Below, piece by piece: positions 52,425-61,093 of a stretch of 64,000 nucleotides of DNA (positions are counted from its first letter, which is position 1; each line of letters starts with the position of its first letter). A program made the translations under genes and the position numbers. Source of the stretch: UMGS1696 sp964623635 (GTDB lineage: Bacteria; Bacillota; Clostridia; Oscillospirales; CAG-272). The DNA is taken from assembly GCA_964623635.1 (NCBI GenBank), contig CAZUUA010000009.1, positions 7,773-71,772 on the forward strand, written 5' to 3'. The notes under the pieces were generated by a model that searched no databases, was not told where the DNA came from, and saw only the letters and a list, made by a program, of their open reading frames with translations.

Positions 52425-53984
52425 ATGAGTGAAAACGCATTGGAAATACGGCACATCACCAAAACCTTCGGTGAAGTGGTCGCCAACCGGGATGTGTCTA
52501 TGGACATCCGCAAAGGGGAAATTTTGTCGGTGCTGGGCGAAAACGGCAGCGGCAAAACCACCCTTATGAATATGATCGCCGGTATCTATTACCCCGATGC
52601 CGGCCAGATCTTTGTCAATGGCAAGGAAGCTGCCATCCGTTCCCCCGGTGATGCTTTTGCCCTGGGGATCGGTATGATCCATCAGCACTTCAAGCTGGTG
52701 GATGTGTTTACCGCTGCGGAAAATATCGTGCTGGGACTCCAGGAAGGCAAGTCCAAGGTGCGGCTGGACATGAAGGCGGCTGTGGACAAGATCAAAGCCA
52801 TTTGTGACCGCTACGGCTTTGACATCACGCCCGAGCAAAAGGTCTACGACATGACCGTCTCCCAGAAGCAAACGCTGGAGATCGTCAAGGTTTTGTACCG
52901 GGGTGCGGATATTTTGATCCTGGACGAGCCCACCGCCGTGCTGACGCCCCAGGAGACCGACAAGCTGTTCCAGGTCATGCGGGAAATGAAGGCGGACGGC
53001 AAGTCCGTGGTCATCATCACCCATAAGCTCCACGAGGTGCTGGCGGTATCCGACCGGGTCGCCATCCTGCGCAAAGGCGAATACATCGACACCGTGGAGA
53101 CCAAGGACGCCACCGAGCTGTCTCTCACCGAAATGATGGTGGGCAAGAAGGTGACGCTGGACATCGATCGGCCGGAAATGGAAAACAAGCCCCTGCGGCT
53201 GGACGTGAAGCACATCTCCTGCGTCAACAAGGATGGCGTGACCGTGCTGGACGACGTATCCTTTGCGGCACACGGCGGCGAGATCTTGGGCATTGCGGGG
53301 ATCTCCGGCTCCGGTCAAAAGGAGCTGCTGGAATCCATTGCCGGCCTGCAGCTGCTCCATGAGGGTGCGTCCATCACCTTCTACGATCCGGAAAAGGACG
53401 ATGCACCGGTGGAGCTGGTGGGACAGAATCCCCGGAAGATCAAGGAAATGGGCATCCATCTGTCCTTTGTGCCGGAAGACCGATTGGGCATGGGTCTGGT
53501 GGGCTCTATGGGCATGACCGACAACATGATGCTGAAATCCTACGAAGACGGCAACTCCTTCTTCACGGAACGGAAGGCTCCCAAGGCGTTGGCAGAGGAG
53601 ATCCGGGAAGACCTGGAAGTGGTGACCCCCGGCGTCAATACCCCTGTAAGACGGCTGTCCGGCGGCAACGTGCAGAAGGTGCTGGTGGGTCGTGAGATCG
53701 CGGCGGCCCCGGCGGTACTGATGACGGCCTATGCGGTGCGTGGTCTGGACATCAACACCTCCTACGCCATTTACCATTTGCTGAACGAACAAAAGCAGAA
53801 GGGCGTGGCGGTGCTGTATGTGGGCGAAGACCTGGACGTGCTGGTAGAGCTGTGTGACCGGATCCTGGTGCTGTGCGGCGGTAAGGTGTCCGGTATCGTA
53901 GACGGCAAGACTGCAACCAAGGAAAGCGTGGGCCTGCTCATGACCAAGTTGGGAGCGGCACAGGAAGGAGACAAAGCAGAATGA
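52425..53984 (+). CDS. nupO: nucleoside ABC transporter, ATP-binding subunit
   Basis: A 519-residue double ABC protein of the RbsA/NupO type that powers nucleoside uptake with two permeases. First domain: Walker A GENGSGKTT (38-46), then VSQKQTLEIVKVLYRGADILILDEPTAVL. Second domain is degenerate as is usual in this type: GISGSGQKELLESIAGL for Walker A, signature LSGGNVQKVLVGREI, and VLMTAYAVRGLDI where Walker B should be, here lacking the usual PT motif. The next gene overlaps by 4 nt. Confidence 0.85.
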   Translation: MSENALEIRHITKTFGEVVANRDVSMDIRKGEILSVLGENGSGKTTLMNMIAGIYYPDAGQIFVNGKEAAIRSPGDAFALGIGMIHQHFKLVDVFTAAENIVLGLQEGKSKVRLDMKAAVDKIKAICDRYGFDITPEQKVYDMTVSQKQTLEIVKVLYRGADILILDEPTAVLTPQETDKLFQVMREMKADGKSVVIITHKLHEVLAVSDRVAILRKGEYIDTVETKDATELSLTEMMVGKKVTLDIDRPEMENKPLRLDVKHISCVNKDGVTVLDDVSFAAHGGEILGIAGISGSGQKELLESIAGLQLLHEGASITFYDPEKDDAPVELVGQNPRKIKEMGIHLSFVPEDRLGMGLVGSMGMTDNMMLKSYEDGNSFFTERKAPKALAEEIREDLEVVTPGVNTPVRRLSGGNVQKVLVGREIAAAPAVLMTAYAVRGLDINTSYAIYHLLNEQKQKGVAVLYVGEDLDVLVELCDRILVLCGGKVSGIVDGKTATKESVGLLMTKLGAAQEGDKAE

Positions 53985-55096
53985 ACACTGTAGTACATCA
54001 ACATACCAAGGAGCCCTTTGTCCGCATGGTGAAGCGAGACGAGGTCACCATGGGGAAGAAGATCGCCATTCGTGCCATTGCCATTTTGGCGGCGCTGGTG
54101 GTGGACGGCATATTCCTGTTTCTGGTGACCGGGCTGAATCCCTTTGGCGTCTATGGCGTTATGTTCACCGCTTCCTTTGGCAGCTTTATGAAATTCAAAT
54201 GGGTGCTGCGAGACGTGGCGACCCTGCTGATCGTGGGTATCGCTCTGGCACCTGCCTTCAAGATGCGGTTCTGGAACATTGGCGCCGAAGGACAGATCCT
54301 GATGGGTGGGCTCATGTCGGCGGTCTGTATGATCTACCTAGGTGACCTGCTGCCAAACTGGCTCCTGCTGCTGGTGATGCTGGTGACCAGTGTGCTGTGT
54401 GGGGCACTGTGGGCGTTCATTCCGGCGGTATTCAAGGCCATCTGGAACACCAATGAGACCCTGTTCACCCTGATGATGAACTATGTTGCCACCAGCATCG
54501 TGGCCTGCTGCACCAATTTCTTCCGTGGGGACAATGCGAAAATGGCACTGATCAACATGGGTTCCAAAAAGGGTTGGTTCCCGGACATTCTGGGACAGCG
54601 GTACACCATCAACATTCTGGTGGTGCTGGCGCTGGTGATCCTGATGTATATTTACCTGAAGTACACCAAGCATGGGTATGAGATCTCCGTGGTAGGGGAA
54701 AGCGAAAACACCGCACGGTACGCCGGTATCGACGTGAAGAAGGTCATGATCCGCACCATCTCCATTTCCGGCGCCATCTGCGGTCTGGCAGGGTATCTGA
54801 TCCTGGCCGGAAAGGACATGAGCCTGAGCACCAACACGGCTGCCGGCAATGGGTTCACAGCCATCATCGTGGCGTGGCTGGCCAAGTTCAACACGTTCTA
54901 CATGACGCTGATCTCGTTCCTGTTGGTCTTTTTGGACAAGGGCGCTTCGGACATTGCGTCCACCTTCCAGATCAACGACTATCTGTCCGACATCGTGACG
55001 GGTGTGATCCTGTTCTTCATTCTGGGCAGCGAATTCTTCATCAATTATAAGCTCATTTTCCGGAGCAAGAAAGGTGGTGCCAACGATGTTCAATAA
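53981..55096 (+). CDS. nupP: nucleoside ABC transporter permease 1
   Basis: A 371-residue BPD_transp_2 permease. N-terminal cytoplasmic part (VRMVKRDEVTMGKKIAIRAIAI), then about ten helices with the family blocks FWNIGAEGQILMGGLMSAV, ALWAFIPAVFKAIWNTNETLFTLMMNYVA and GYEISVVGESENTARYAGIDV (the coupling loop). Overlaps nupO (ATGA) and nupQ. Confidence 0.85.
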   Translation: MNTVVHQHTKEPFVRMVKRDEVTMGKKIAIRAIAILAALVVDGIFLFLVTGLNPFGVYGVMFTASFGSFMKFKWVLRDVATLLIVGIALAPAFKMRFWNIGAEGQILMGGLMSAVCMIYLGDLLPNWLLLLVMLVTSVLCGALWAFIPAVFKAIWNTNETLFTLMMNYVATSIVACCTNFFRGDNAKMALINMGSKKGWFPDILGQRYTINILVVLALVILMYIYLKYTKHGYEISVVGESENTARYAGIDVKKVMIRTISISGAICGLAGYLILAGKDMSLSTNTAAGNGFTAIIVAWLAKFNTFYMTLISFLLVFLDKGASDIASTFQINDYLSDIVTGVILFFILGSEFFINYKLIFRSKKGGANDVQ

Positions 55097-56081
55097 TCTA
55101 CTGGCGTGGATCCTGCGTGCCATTCCCTTTGGCACCATCATTATGTACGGCTCCATGGGCGAGACGCTGACGGAAAAATCCGGCAACCTGAATCTGGGTG
55201 TGCCCGGCATCATGTATCTGGGTGCCTACGCCGGGTATCTCAGCGGCTATCTGTACGAAAACCATGCGGCAAACCCGTCGGCGCTTGTCTGTGTGCTGCT
55301 GTCGCTGTTCTGTGCATTTTTGGCCTCTGCCCTGGGTGGACTGATCTTTAGCTTCCTGACCATCACCCTTCGTGCCAACCAGAACGTGACCGGTCTGGCG
55401 CTGACCACCTTCGGCATGGGCGTTGCCAACTTCGGTGGGAAATTCCTGCTGAACGAATCCGGCTATTCCTCCGCACCCTTCTCCAACAGCGCCTACAGCA
55501 GAGCCATTCTGCCCGGTGCCACATCTACCGGCGCCTTCGGTCAAATGGTGCTGTCCTATGGGTTTTTGGTGTATCTGGCAGTGATACTGGCGATCGGTCT
55601 GCACTTTCTTTTGAACCATACCAGAGTGGGGCTGAATCTGCGTGCGGTTGGGGAAAACCCGGGTACCGCAGATGCGGCCGGCATCCACGTGACGCTGTAT
55701 AAATACCTGGCAACCTGTCTGGGTGCAGGCATTTCCGGTCTGGGTGGGCTGTACTACATCTTAGACTACAACAACGGCATCTGGAACACATCGGAGCAGA
55801 TCCAGGCACTGGGCTGGCTGGCAGTGGCGCTGGTCATCTTCACCACCTGGCGCCCTCTCAACGGCATCTGGGGTGCGTACCTGTTCGGGATCCTGTATTG
55901 GCTGTACCAGTACCTGCCGAACCTGCTGGGCATCACCATTTCCACCTACGCCATCGACCTGGTGCAAATGATCCCCTACGTGGTGACCATTGCGGTGCTG
56001 ATCGTGGTGAGCCTGCGAAAGAAGCGGGAAAACCAGCCCCCGGCCTCTCTGGGACAAGCGTACTTCCGAGAAGATCGATAA
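55086..56081 (+). CDS. nupQ: nucleoside ABC transporter permease 2
   Basis: A 331-residue permease with MGETLTEKSGNLNLGVPGIMYLGAYAGYLSG, ITLRANQNVTGLALTTFGMGVANF and the coupling loop RVGLNLRAVGENPGTADAAGI. ATG 55086 follows AAAGGTGG by 8 nt and overlaps the nupP stop; an earlier ATG at 55074 has no site. Last gene before a terminator. Confidence 0.85.
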   Translation: MFNNLLAWILRAIPFGTIIMYGSMGETLTEKSGNLNLGVPGIMYLGAYAGYLSGYLYENHAANPSALVCVLLSLFCAFLASALGGLIFSFLTITLRANQNVTGLALTTFGMGVANFGGKFLLNESGYSSAPFSNSAYSRAILPGATSTGAFGQMVLSYGFLVYLAVILAIGLHFLLNHTRVGLNLRAVGENPGTADAAGIHVTLYKYLATCLGAGISGLGGLYYILDYNNGIWNTSEQIQALGWLAVALVIFTTWRPLNGIWGAYLFGILYWLYQYLPNLLGITISTYAIDLVQMIPYVVTIAVLIVVSLRKKRENQPPASLGQAYFREDR

Positions 56082-56100
56082 TCAGGTATATATACCATAG

Positions 56101-56148
56101 AAAAAAGGACATCGCAGTATGCGCAAAGCGTAACGATGTCTTTTTTTC
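56101..56148. terminator. bidirectional terminator between nupQ and nucleoside hydrolase
   Basis: AAAAAAGGACATCG and CGATGTCTTTTTTT, with an inner GCGCAAAGC loop. Confidence 0.85.
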
Positions 56149-56175
56149 TATGCATATAAGGGAATCCTATCTCCT

Positions 56176-57147
56176 TCATTCCCCATCCACTATAGCATCG
56201 ATCACCTGCCGCACGTCCGCATAGTCTTCCTTGGGCAGCAGAAACGTGTGTCGGAACGTGTCGTCCTTCTGCCAATGGGTGACCATATCTTCGTCCACGG
56301 AGATCTTTCCGTAGGCGTGGTAGTGCCAGTACTGCCCCGGTCGAATGGCTTCCAGTGCGGCGGTGTGGTCCCAGCTGCATCGACCGGTGTCGCCGTTGTG
56401 GATCTGGTAGGCCAGTGCCACCGGATCGCCCGGTACAGCTCGTTTGCCGTAACCCACCATGGTGACAATGTACGAACCGATCTCGTAGCTGGACAGCACC
56501 AGCTCGCCGGGCCAGTTGTCGAACACCGCCTTGGCATCCTCGTAGCCACTGCCGCGGATGTTGTATTCCCAGGTCATCACGTGGTGTGCCGGGTTGCCGC
56601 TTTCGAACAGCACCATGGGCCAGCTCTCGAAGAATCGACCACCCATGACCACGGTGCGGCACAGCTTCTGTTGGATCAGCTCCGGGCCGGTCATAGGCGT
56701 GATATCGTCACCGCCACTGCGCACCAGTCTTGCCATGGACGTGAGAGCACCGGTGACCACCAGGGTGACGCTATGGTCTTCTGCAGCCGCCAGAGTCTGA
56801 CGCAGGAGCCGCAGGGTATCCATGGGACCTTCGGGTGTGCCGTGCTTGTCTGCCGGGTAGCTGTTGGGGCAGGATTCGCACAGAGCCGCCGCATAGACGC
56901 CACGGGGATTTTCTTCGATCGGTCGGTCGAAATTCACGCCCACCGGCACAGGTCTGCCGTAGAACCGGTCAATGGCATCGATGCAGCCGGCATAGTAGGG
57001 GCTGTTGAAGCAGTGGGTCACGGCAAGCAGCTCTGCCTCGCCTTTGTCGCACAGCCGATGGATCAGCGCCAGGGCACCGGCATCGTCGCAGTCACCGCCA
57101 ATATCGGTATCGAACAGGATCTGGATGGGCTTTTTTGTGTTTTCCAT
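56176..57147 (-). CDS. nucleoside hydrolase (inosine-uridine type)
   Basis: A 323-residue enzyme that splits nucleosides into base and ribose. The metal-binding Asp cluster DTDIGGDCDDAGAL begins at residue 13, with an extra residue pair relative to the usual DTDxGxDDA; VTGALTSMARL and the substrate-side ESGNPAHHVMTWEYNI follow. It would feed bases to Xpt. Its promoter carries a four-half-site operator (57185-57220), so expression is likely repressed until a nucleoside signal appears. Confidence 0.8.
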   Translation of the reverse strand: MENTKKPIQILFDTDIGGDCDDAGALALIHRLCDKGEAELLAVTHCFNSPYYAGCIDAIDRFYGRPVPVGVNFDRPIEENPRGVYAAALCESCPNSYPADKHGTPEGPMDTLRLLRQTLAAAEDHSVTLVVTGALTSMARLVRSGGDDITPMTGPELIQQKLCRTVVMGGRFFESWPMVLFESGNPAHHVMTWEYNIRGSGYEDAKAVFDNWPGELVLSSYEIGSYIVTMVGYGKRAVPGDPVALAYQIHNGDTGRCSWDHTAALEAIRPGQYWHYHAYGKISVDEDMVTHWQKDDTFRHTFLLPKEDYADVRQVIDAIVDGE

Positions 57148-57184
57148 TTTGTGTATTTCCTTTCCGGCTTTTGTGTAGAATATA

Positions 57185-57220
57185 GTAGGTAGCATACCTA
57201 CTGTAGGTAGAATTACCTAC
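57185..57220 (-). promoter_or_regulatory. four-half-site operator at the nucleoside hydrolase start
   Basis: GTAGGTA (57185-57191), TACCTAC (57195-57201), GTAGGTA (57203-57209) and TACCTAC (57214-57220) alternate, making three overlapping perfect inverted repeats with centres of 3, 1 and 4 nt. It starts at the -10 box and spans the start site, the position for a repressor. Confidence 0.75.
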
Positions 57221-57249
57221 AGTATAGCATACCCGGAACGAATTTGCAA
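57221..57249 (-). promoter_or_regulatory. nucleoside hydrolase promoter
   Basis: TTGCAA (57244-57249) and TATACT (57221-57226), 17-nt spacer, directly followed by the operator. Confidence 0.75.
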
Positions 57250-57272
57250 GCCAATAGCCAAAGAGCGCACCA

Positions 57273-57301
57273 AAAAAAGAGGAAAGCCATGGCAGCTTTC
57301 C
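57273..57301 (-). terminator. terminator after the nucleoside-binding lipoprotein gene
   Basis: GGAAAGC-TGCCAT-GGCTTTCC-type stem on the minus strand followed by TCTTTTTTT. Confidence 0.75.
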
Positions 57302-57318
57302 CCTTTAGGATCATGCTA

Positions 57319-58569
57319 TTACTTGGTGGTGATACCGTCGATCATAACGTTGAAGTACGGTGCAGCACGGAAGGTAGATTCAGCGAAGTAGCCGTTCTGT
57401 ACGGGTTCCACAGTCTCGCCTTCGTAGATCACGTTGCCGGTAGAGAAGTCGATGAAGGACAGGTCAACCGGGTAGGAAGTCAGTTCCTTGCCGCCTACGG
57501 TGAAGGTAGAGGTGTCAAACACGTGCAGAGAGCCATCCTTCAGAGCAGCTTCTACTTCTGCCACCTTTTCAGCGGTACCGGCAGCGCAGGAAGAACCCAG
57601 CGTGGTGATGGCAACAGCGTCAGCGGCGTAGCCCTTGGCCCAGTTGGCATCGATGTCGCCGCCCTTCATAGCGGTCTTGAATGCGTATTCGTAGTACTTT
57701 TCCCAAACGTTGGTGGCAGAGGTCAGTGCAGCGGTGGGAGCGGTTTCCAGCATATCGATGTTGTAGCCTACGGAGTAGCAGATCTTGCCGCTATTCTGCA
57801 GCTTCTGGGTAGCGGAAGGAGCACCGGTGGTATCGGCGTGCTGACCGATGATGACGCAGCCGTTGGCGATCAGAGATTCGGCAGCGGCGGCTTCCATGCC
57901 TACGTCAGCCCAAGAGTTGGTGAAGTTGACTTCCATCACGGTGTTGGGAACGATGGAGCGGACACCCAGGAAGAAAGCGGTGTAACCGGAGATAACTTCG
58001 GCAAAAGCGAAGGCGCCTACGTAACCGATCTTCACGTTGCCGTCCTTATCGAAGGATTCGGGCTGGGTAGAGGTGGACAGTTCACCGGAGTCCAGCAGTT
58101 CCTTCAGCTTCATACCGGCTACAACACCGGAAACGTAACGGGATTCGTACACAGCGGTGAAGGCGTTCTTGAAGTTGGCAAGCCCCGAGATACCGGCAAA
58201 GTCACCGGTCATAGCGATGAAGGTCACGTCGGGGTACATTTCGGCGGCCTGTGCAGTGAAGGCCTGGTGACCATAGGAGTTGGAGATGATCAGAGAGCAG
58301 CCCTTGCCGACCAGGTCAGATGCGGCATCCAGTGCCGAAGAATCTTCGCCGATCTTATACTTCCATTCGATCTGGGAATCGGACATACCCAGTTCCTTGG
58401 CTGCTGCCTTGATGCCGTTGATGTGGGCCAGAGAGTAGCCTTCGGTTTCGTCACCGATCAGGATCACGCCGACCTTGAAGTCCGCATTGGATTCGCAGCC
58501 GGTGAACAGGCTTGCCATGGTGCATACCATTGCGATCGCCATGACCAGCGCAGCGATTTTCTTGAACAT
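57319..58569 (-). CDS. BMP/PnrA-family nucleoside-binding lipoprotein
   Basis: A 416-residue lipoprotein, lipobox LFTGC (Cys25). The BMP domain opens KVGVILIGDETEGYSLAHINGIKAAAKELG and contains SLIISNSYGHQAFTAQAAEMYPDVTFIAMTG, IGYVGAFAFAEVISGYTAFFLGV and ESLIANGCVIIGQHADTTGAP. It should deliver nucleosides to NupOPQ, but is coded on the other strand with the nucleoside hydrolase between, rather than first in the nup operon. 187 nt after xpt; a hairpin (58611-58633) lies in that gap. Confidence 0.85.
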   Translation of the reverse strand: MFKKIAALVMAIAMVCTMASLFTGCESNADFKVGVILIGDETEGYSLAHINGIKAAAKELGMSDSQIEWKYKIGEDSSALDAASDLVGKGCSLIISNSYGHQAFTAQAAEMYPDVTFIAMTGDFAGISGLANFKNAFTAVYESRYVSGVVAGMKLKELLDSGELSTSTQPESFDKDGNVKIGYVGAFAFAEVISGYTAFFLGVRSIVPNTVMEVNFTNSWADVGMEAAAAESLIANGCVIIGQHADTTGAPSATQKLQNSGKICYSVGYNIDMLETAPTAALTSATNVWEKYYEYAFKTAMKGGDIDANWAKGYAADAVAITTLGSSCAAGTAEKVAEVEAALKDGSLHVFDTSTFTVGGKELTSYPVDLSFIDFSTGNVIYEGETVEPVQNGYFAESTFRAAPYFNVMIDGITTK

Positions 58570-58645
58570 TGTTGTGTTCCTCCTGCATGATTTTTGTATT
58601 GTATCGAAAACCCGGCTTATTTGACGGGTTTTTGATCGAAATTAA

Positions 58646-58753
58646 GAAGTGAGAGGTTAGAAGTTAGAAATGGTTGGTGGGAAGTAGTTCTTGACACACG
58701 GGTGTGGGCTTCGATTTTTCACGTATGCCCTCTGCCTTCTGACCTCTGCCTTT
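58646..58753 (-). repeat. purine-rich repeat, copy 3, after the xpt stop codon
   Basis: On the minus strand AAAGGCAGAGGTCAGAAGGC follows the xpt stop within a few nt (58728-58753); 60 nt on, CTAACTTCTAACCTCTCACTT (58646-58667) is its inverted, decayed form. Confidence 0.55.
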
Positions 58754-58756
58754 CCC

Positions 58757-59335
58757 TTATTCTTCCACGAATTTGACGCCGTCTTCTACAGACATAGAAG
58801 CGATCCTTGCCAAAGATTCCACACGCAGACCGGAAGCACGCACCTTGGCACCGCCGTCCTGGTAGGCTTTTTCGATGGCAATACCGGCACCGGCCACATC
58901 GGCTCCAGCGGAGTGGATCAGCTCCAACAGAGCGAACAGAGCACTGCCCTTGGCAAGGAAGTCGTCAATGATCAGCACCCGGTCTGTAGGCAGCAGAAAG
59001 TCTCTGGACACGTAGATGGTGTAGTTGCGCTCGTGGGTATAGGAATAGACCTCAGCGGTATAGATGTCACCGGAGATGTTGTTGGTGGGTGTTTTTTTGG
59101 CGAACAGCACAGGCACGCCGAAATATTGGGCGGTCAAGGCAGCGATACCGATCCCGGAGGCTTCGATGGTCAGGATCTTCGTGATCCCTTCGTTCTGGAA
59201 CAGGCGATAGAATTCCTTGCCCAGTTCACAGAGAAAGGGCACGTCCATTTGGTGGTTTAGAAAGCCATCCACCTTCAATACATTACCTGCGCCGATCTTG
59301 CCATCCCGACAGATCCGCTCTTCCAACATCTTCAT
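58757..59335 (-). CDS. xpt: xanthine phosphoribosyltransferase
   Basis: A 192-residue enzyme that makes XMP from xanthine and PRPP. It has KVDGFLNHQMDVPFLCELG, the EASGIGIA loop (59-66), FAKKTPTNNISGDIYTAEVYSYTH and the PRPP motif VLIIDDFLAKGSA (120-132). ATG 59333-59335 follows AGGAGG by 8 nt; the longer frame adds a leader-derived segment. Many clostridial xpt genes have a guanine riboswitch; none is visible here, the leader instead holds palindromic repeat copy C. Confidence 0.92.
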   Translation of the reverse strand: MKMLEERICRDGKIGAGNVLKVDGFLNHQMDVPFLCELGKEFYRLFQNEGITKILTIEASGIGIAALTAQYFGVPVLFAKKTPTNNISGDIYTAEVYSYTHERNYTIYVSRDFLLPTDRVLIIDDFLAKGSALFALLELIHSAGADVAGAGIAIEKAYQDGGAKVRASGLRVESLARIASMSVEDGVKFVEE

Positions 59336-59396
59336 GGGTCGCTCCTCCTTTTTATCTTTTTTTACGAAAAAAGCGAAAATAACAAAAAATATATAC

Positions 59397-59450
59397 AACT
59401 GGCATTGTGGGCGTGGTAACTCCATGGAGTCCCCGCCCAAACGCAGTTTG
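59397..59450. repeat. palindromic intergenic repeat, copy C (short form)
   Basis: ACTGGCATTGTGGGCGTGGT, ACTCCATGGAGT and CGCCCAAACGCAGTTTG: one half of the family, placed in the xpt leader. Confidence 0.65.
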
Positions 59451-59475
59451 ATCGCCCGTGGCTCATATCCCTTCA

Positions 59476-59504
59476 ATTATACACAATTTGTTCCCTTTTT
59501 GCAA
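59476..59504 (-). promoter_or_regulatory. xpt promoter
   Basis: TTGCAA (59499-59504) and TATAAT (59476-59481), 17-nt spacer; same -35 as the nucleoside hydrolase promoter. Confidence 0.75.
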
Positions 59505-59588
59505 GAGATTGTTCAACAAATATCCATATATTCCATTGTATCTTTTTGGTAGAAATCACGGTCAGGCAGGCGTGGGCTTGGGTGCGAA

Positions 59589-60764
59589 CTATCGCTGCCA
59601 CTGCCGACGCAAGGTTTGGGCGAGAATTTCGTAGGCTTTCTCCATTTCCGCTGCCGTGGTGGATCGGCCAAAGGACAGCCGCACCTGCCGGAGTGCCTCT
59701 GGTTTTGTGTGACCCATGGCAAGCAGCGTGGCAGATGGGGTCCGTTCCCCACTGTGACAGGCCGATCCGGCAGACACGGCAAGCCCTGCCATATCACAGG
59801 ACAGCACAATATTTTCACCATCCGGTATCGCCGGTGTGTCCGATGCACCACCCATGCCGTAGACGACGCAGGAATGGGTCTCGATCCGGTGGGCGCCACG
59901 TCCGGCAATGGTAACGGGAATGCCATATTCTGCCATTTGCGCCAAAAACCTTGTCTCCAGCCGATCCCGTGCCTGTGCCATCCAATCGAGTTCGCTTGGA
60001 TCGTCGGTGACGGCTTTGGCGGCAGACACCATGGCGCAGATCCCCATGACGTTTTCGGTACCGCCACGAATGCCCATTTCCTGTCCGCCGCCTTTGAGCA
60101 GTGGATACAGCTTCGTGTCCGGTTGGGCAAGCAGTGCGCCGGTGCCGGTGGGTGCACCGAATTTGTGACCGGATAGGGTCAGAATGTCCGGCTCCTTGGG
60201 TAGAGGAATATGCCCGACCGCCTGTACACAGTCCGACAAAAAAGCGCCGCCGCAATCGTGTACCATAGCAGCCAACCTGTCCACAGGCTGGATCACGCCG
60301 GTCTCGTTTTGTACCGCCAGCACCGCAGCAAATGCCACGTCCTTCCCCAGTCGTGCGGCAAAATCCACCACATCCACGGTGCCATCGGGCGTGACAGCAC
60401 ACATTTCGATGGTGTAGCCCATGGATGGTGCAAAGGCGTACACAGCTTCCCGGACAGCCGGATGCTCCATGGGAGAAAGCAGTATCCGGTGCCTATTGGT
60501 ATTTTTGTACCGCTGCAGCAAGGACCAAACAGCCAGTCCATCGCTTTCGGTACCGCCGGCGGTGAAGATGATCTGTCCGTCCCAACGGAAGGCGTGTGCC
60601 AGCTCCTGCCGTGCCCTGTCCAACCGATCCACCGCAGTCAGCCCATAGCTATGTACGGCAGACGGATTGGCCGGATCGGGTGTGTCTAAAAATTGGCGTA
60701 GCGTAGCGATGGCGGCCGGATGCAGGGGAGCGGTGGCGGCCCAATCGGCGTAGATGTGGTGCAT
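59589..60764 (-). CDS. cysteine desulfurase (NifS/IscS-like)
   Basis: A 391-residue PLP enzyme that takes sulfur from cysteine. It opens YADWAATAPLHP; PLP contacts include GGTESD (70-75), His101, NETG (153-156), Asp178 and the Schiff-base lysine in SGHKFGAPTG (Lys201). The persulfide cysteine is in SAGSACHSGERTPS (Cys336), followed by VRLSFGRSTT. No iscU- or thiI-type partner is adjacent, so whether it serves Fe-S clusters or tRNA thiolation cannot be told. Confidence 0.88.
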   Translation of the reverse strand: MHHIYADWAATAPLHPAAIATLRQFLDTPDPANPSAVHSYGLTAVDRLDRARQELAHAFRWDGQIIFTAGGTESDGLAVWSLLQRYKNTNRHRILLSPMEHPAVREAVYAFAPSMGYTIEMCAVTPDGTVDVVDFAARLGKDVAFAAVLAVQNETGVIQPVDRLAAMVHDCGGAFLSDCVQAVGHIPLPKEPDILTLSGHKFGAPTGTGALLAQPDTKLYPLLKGGGQEMGIRGGTENVMGICAMVSAAKAVTDDPSELDWMAQARDRLETRFLAQMAEYGIPVTIAGRGAHRIETHSCVVYGMGGASDTPAIPDGENIVLSCDMAGLAVSAGSACHSGERTPSATLLAMGHTKPEALRQVRLSFGRSTTAAEMEKAYEILAQTLRRQWQR

Positions 60765-60802
60765 AGGGGTTCCTCCGGGAAAGTGGGGTTGTTTTTTTAG
60801 AT

Positions 60803-60831
60803 ATTATAGCCGATTTTTAGGGGAATGTCAA
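60803..60831 (-). promoter_or_regulatory. cysteine desulfurase promoter
   Basis: TTGACA (60826-60831) and TATAAT (60803-60808), 17-nt spacer: full consensus. Confidence 0.85.
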
Positions 60832-60836
60832 TGGTG

Positions 60837-60970
60837 CCACTGGGGATTTTTGTACCGGCGCACGGTGTGACTCCATGGGGTAACCCCATGCGCCCTTGGT
60901 TTTCTTCCAACTGGCGTTTGGGCGAACACCAATGGAGTGACTCCATGGAACGTGCGCCGTACGCCAGTAC
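60837..60970. repeat. palindromic intergenic repeat, copy D
   Basis: Outer CGGCGCACG (60856-60864) and CGTGCGCCG (60951-60959) are perfect inverted repeats. Its first 56 nt (60858-60913) match copy E (62577-62632) with 3 differences, in the same orientation. Confidence 0.8.
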
Positions 60971-61015
60971 AACCCACCCCCCAAAAGTTTGCGAAAATTT
61001 TCTCACGAAAAACTA

Positions 61016-61044
61016 TAGACAAGCGGCGCAAAATTTGGTATAAT
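61016..61044 (+). promoter_or_regulatory. promoter of the solute-binding lipoprotein gene
   Basis: TAGACA and TATAAT with a 17-nt spacer; same -35 as the nup operon promoter. Confidence 0.7.
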
Positions 61045-61093
61045 TGACGTATGCACAAAATACGACCGGATGAATGAGAAAGGAGACTCTCCC

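Noticed and set aside
59336..59504. Purine riboswitch before xpt
   Set aside because: No paired loops or conserved core of the purine aptamer were visible.
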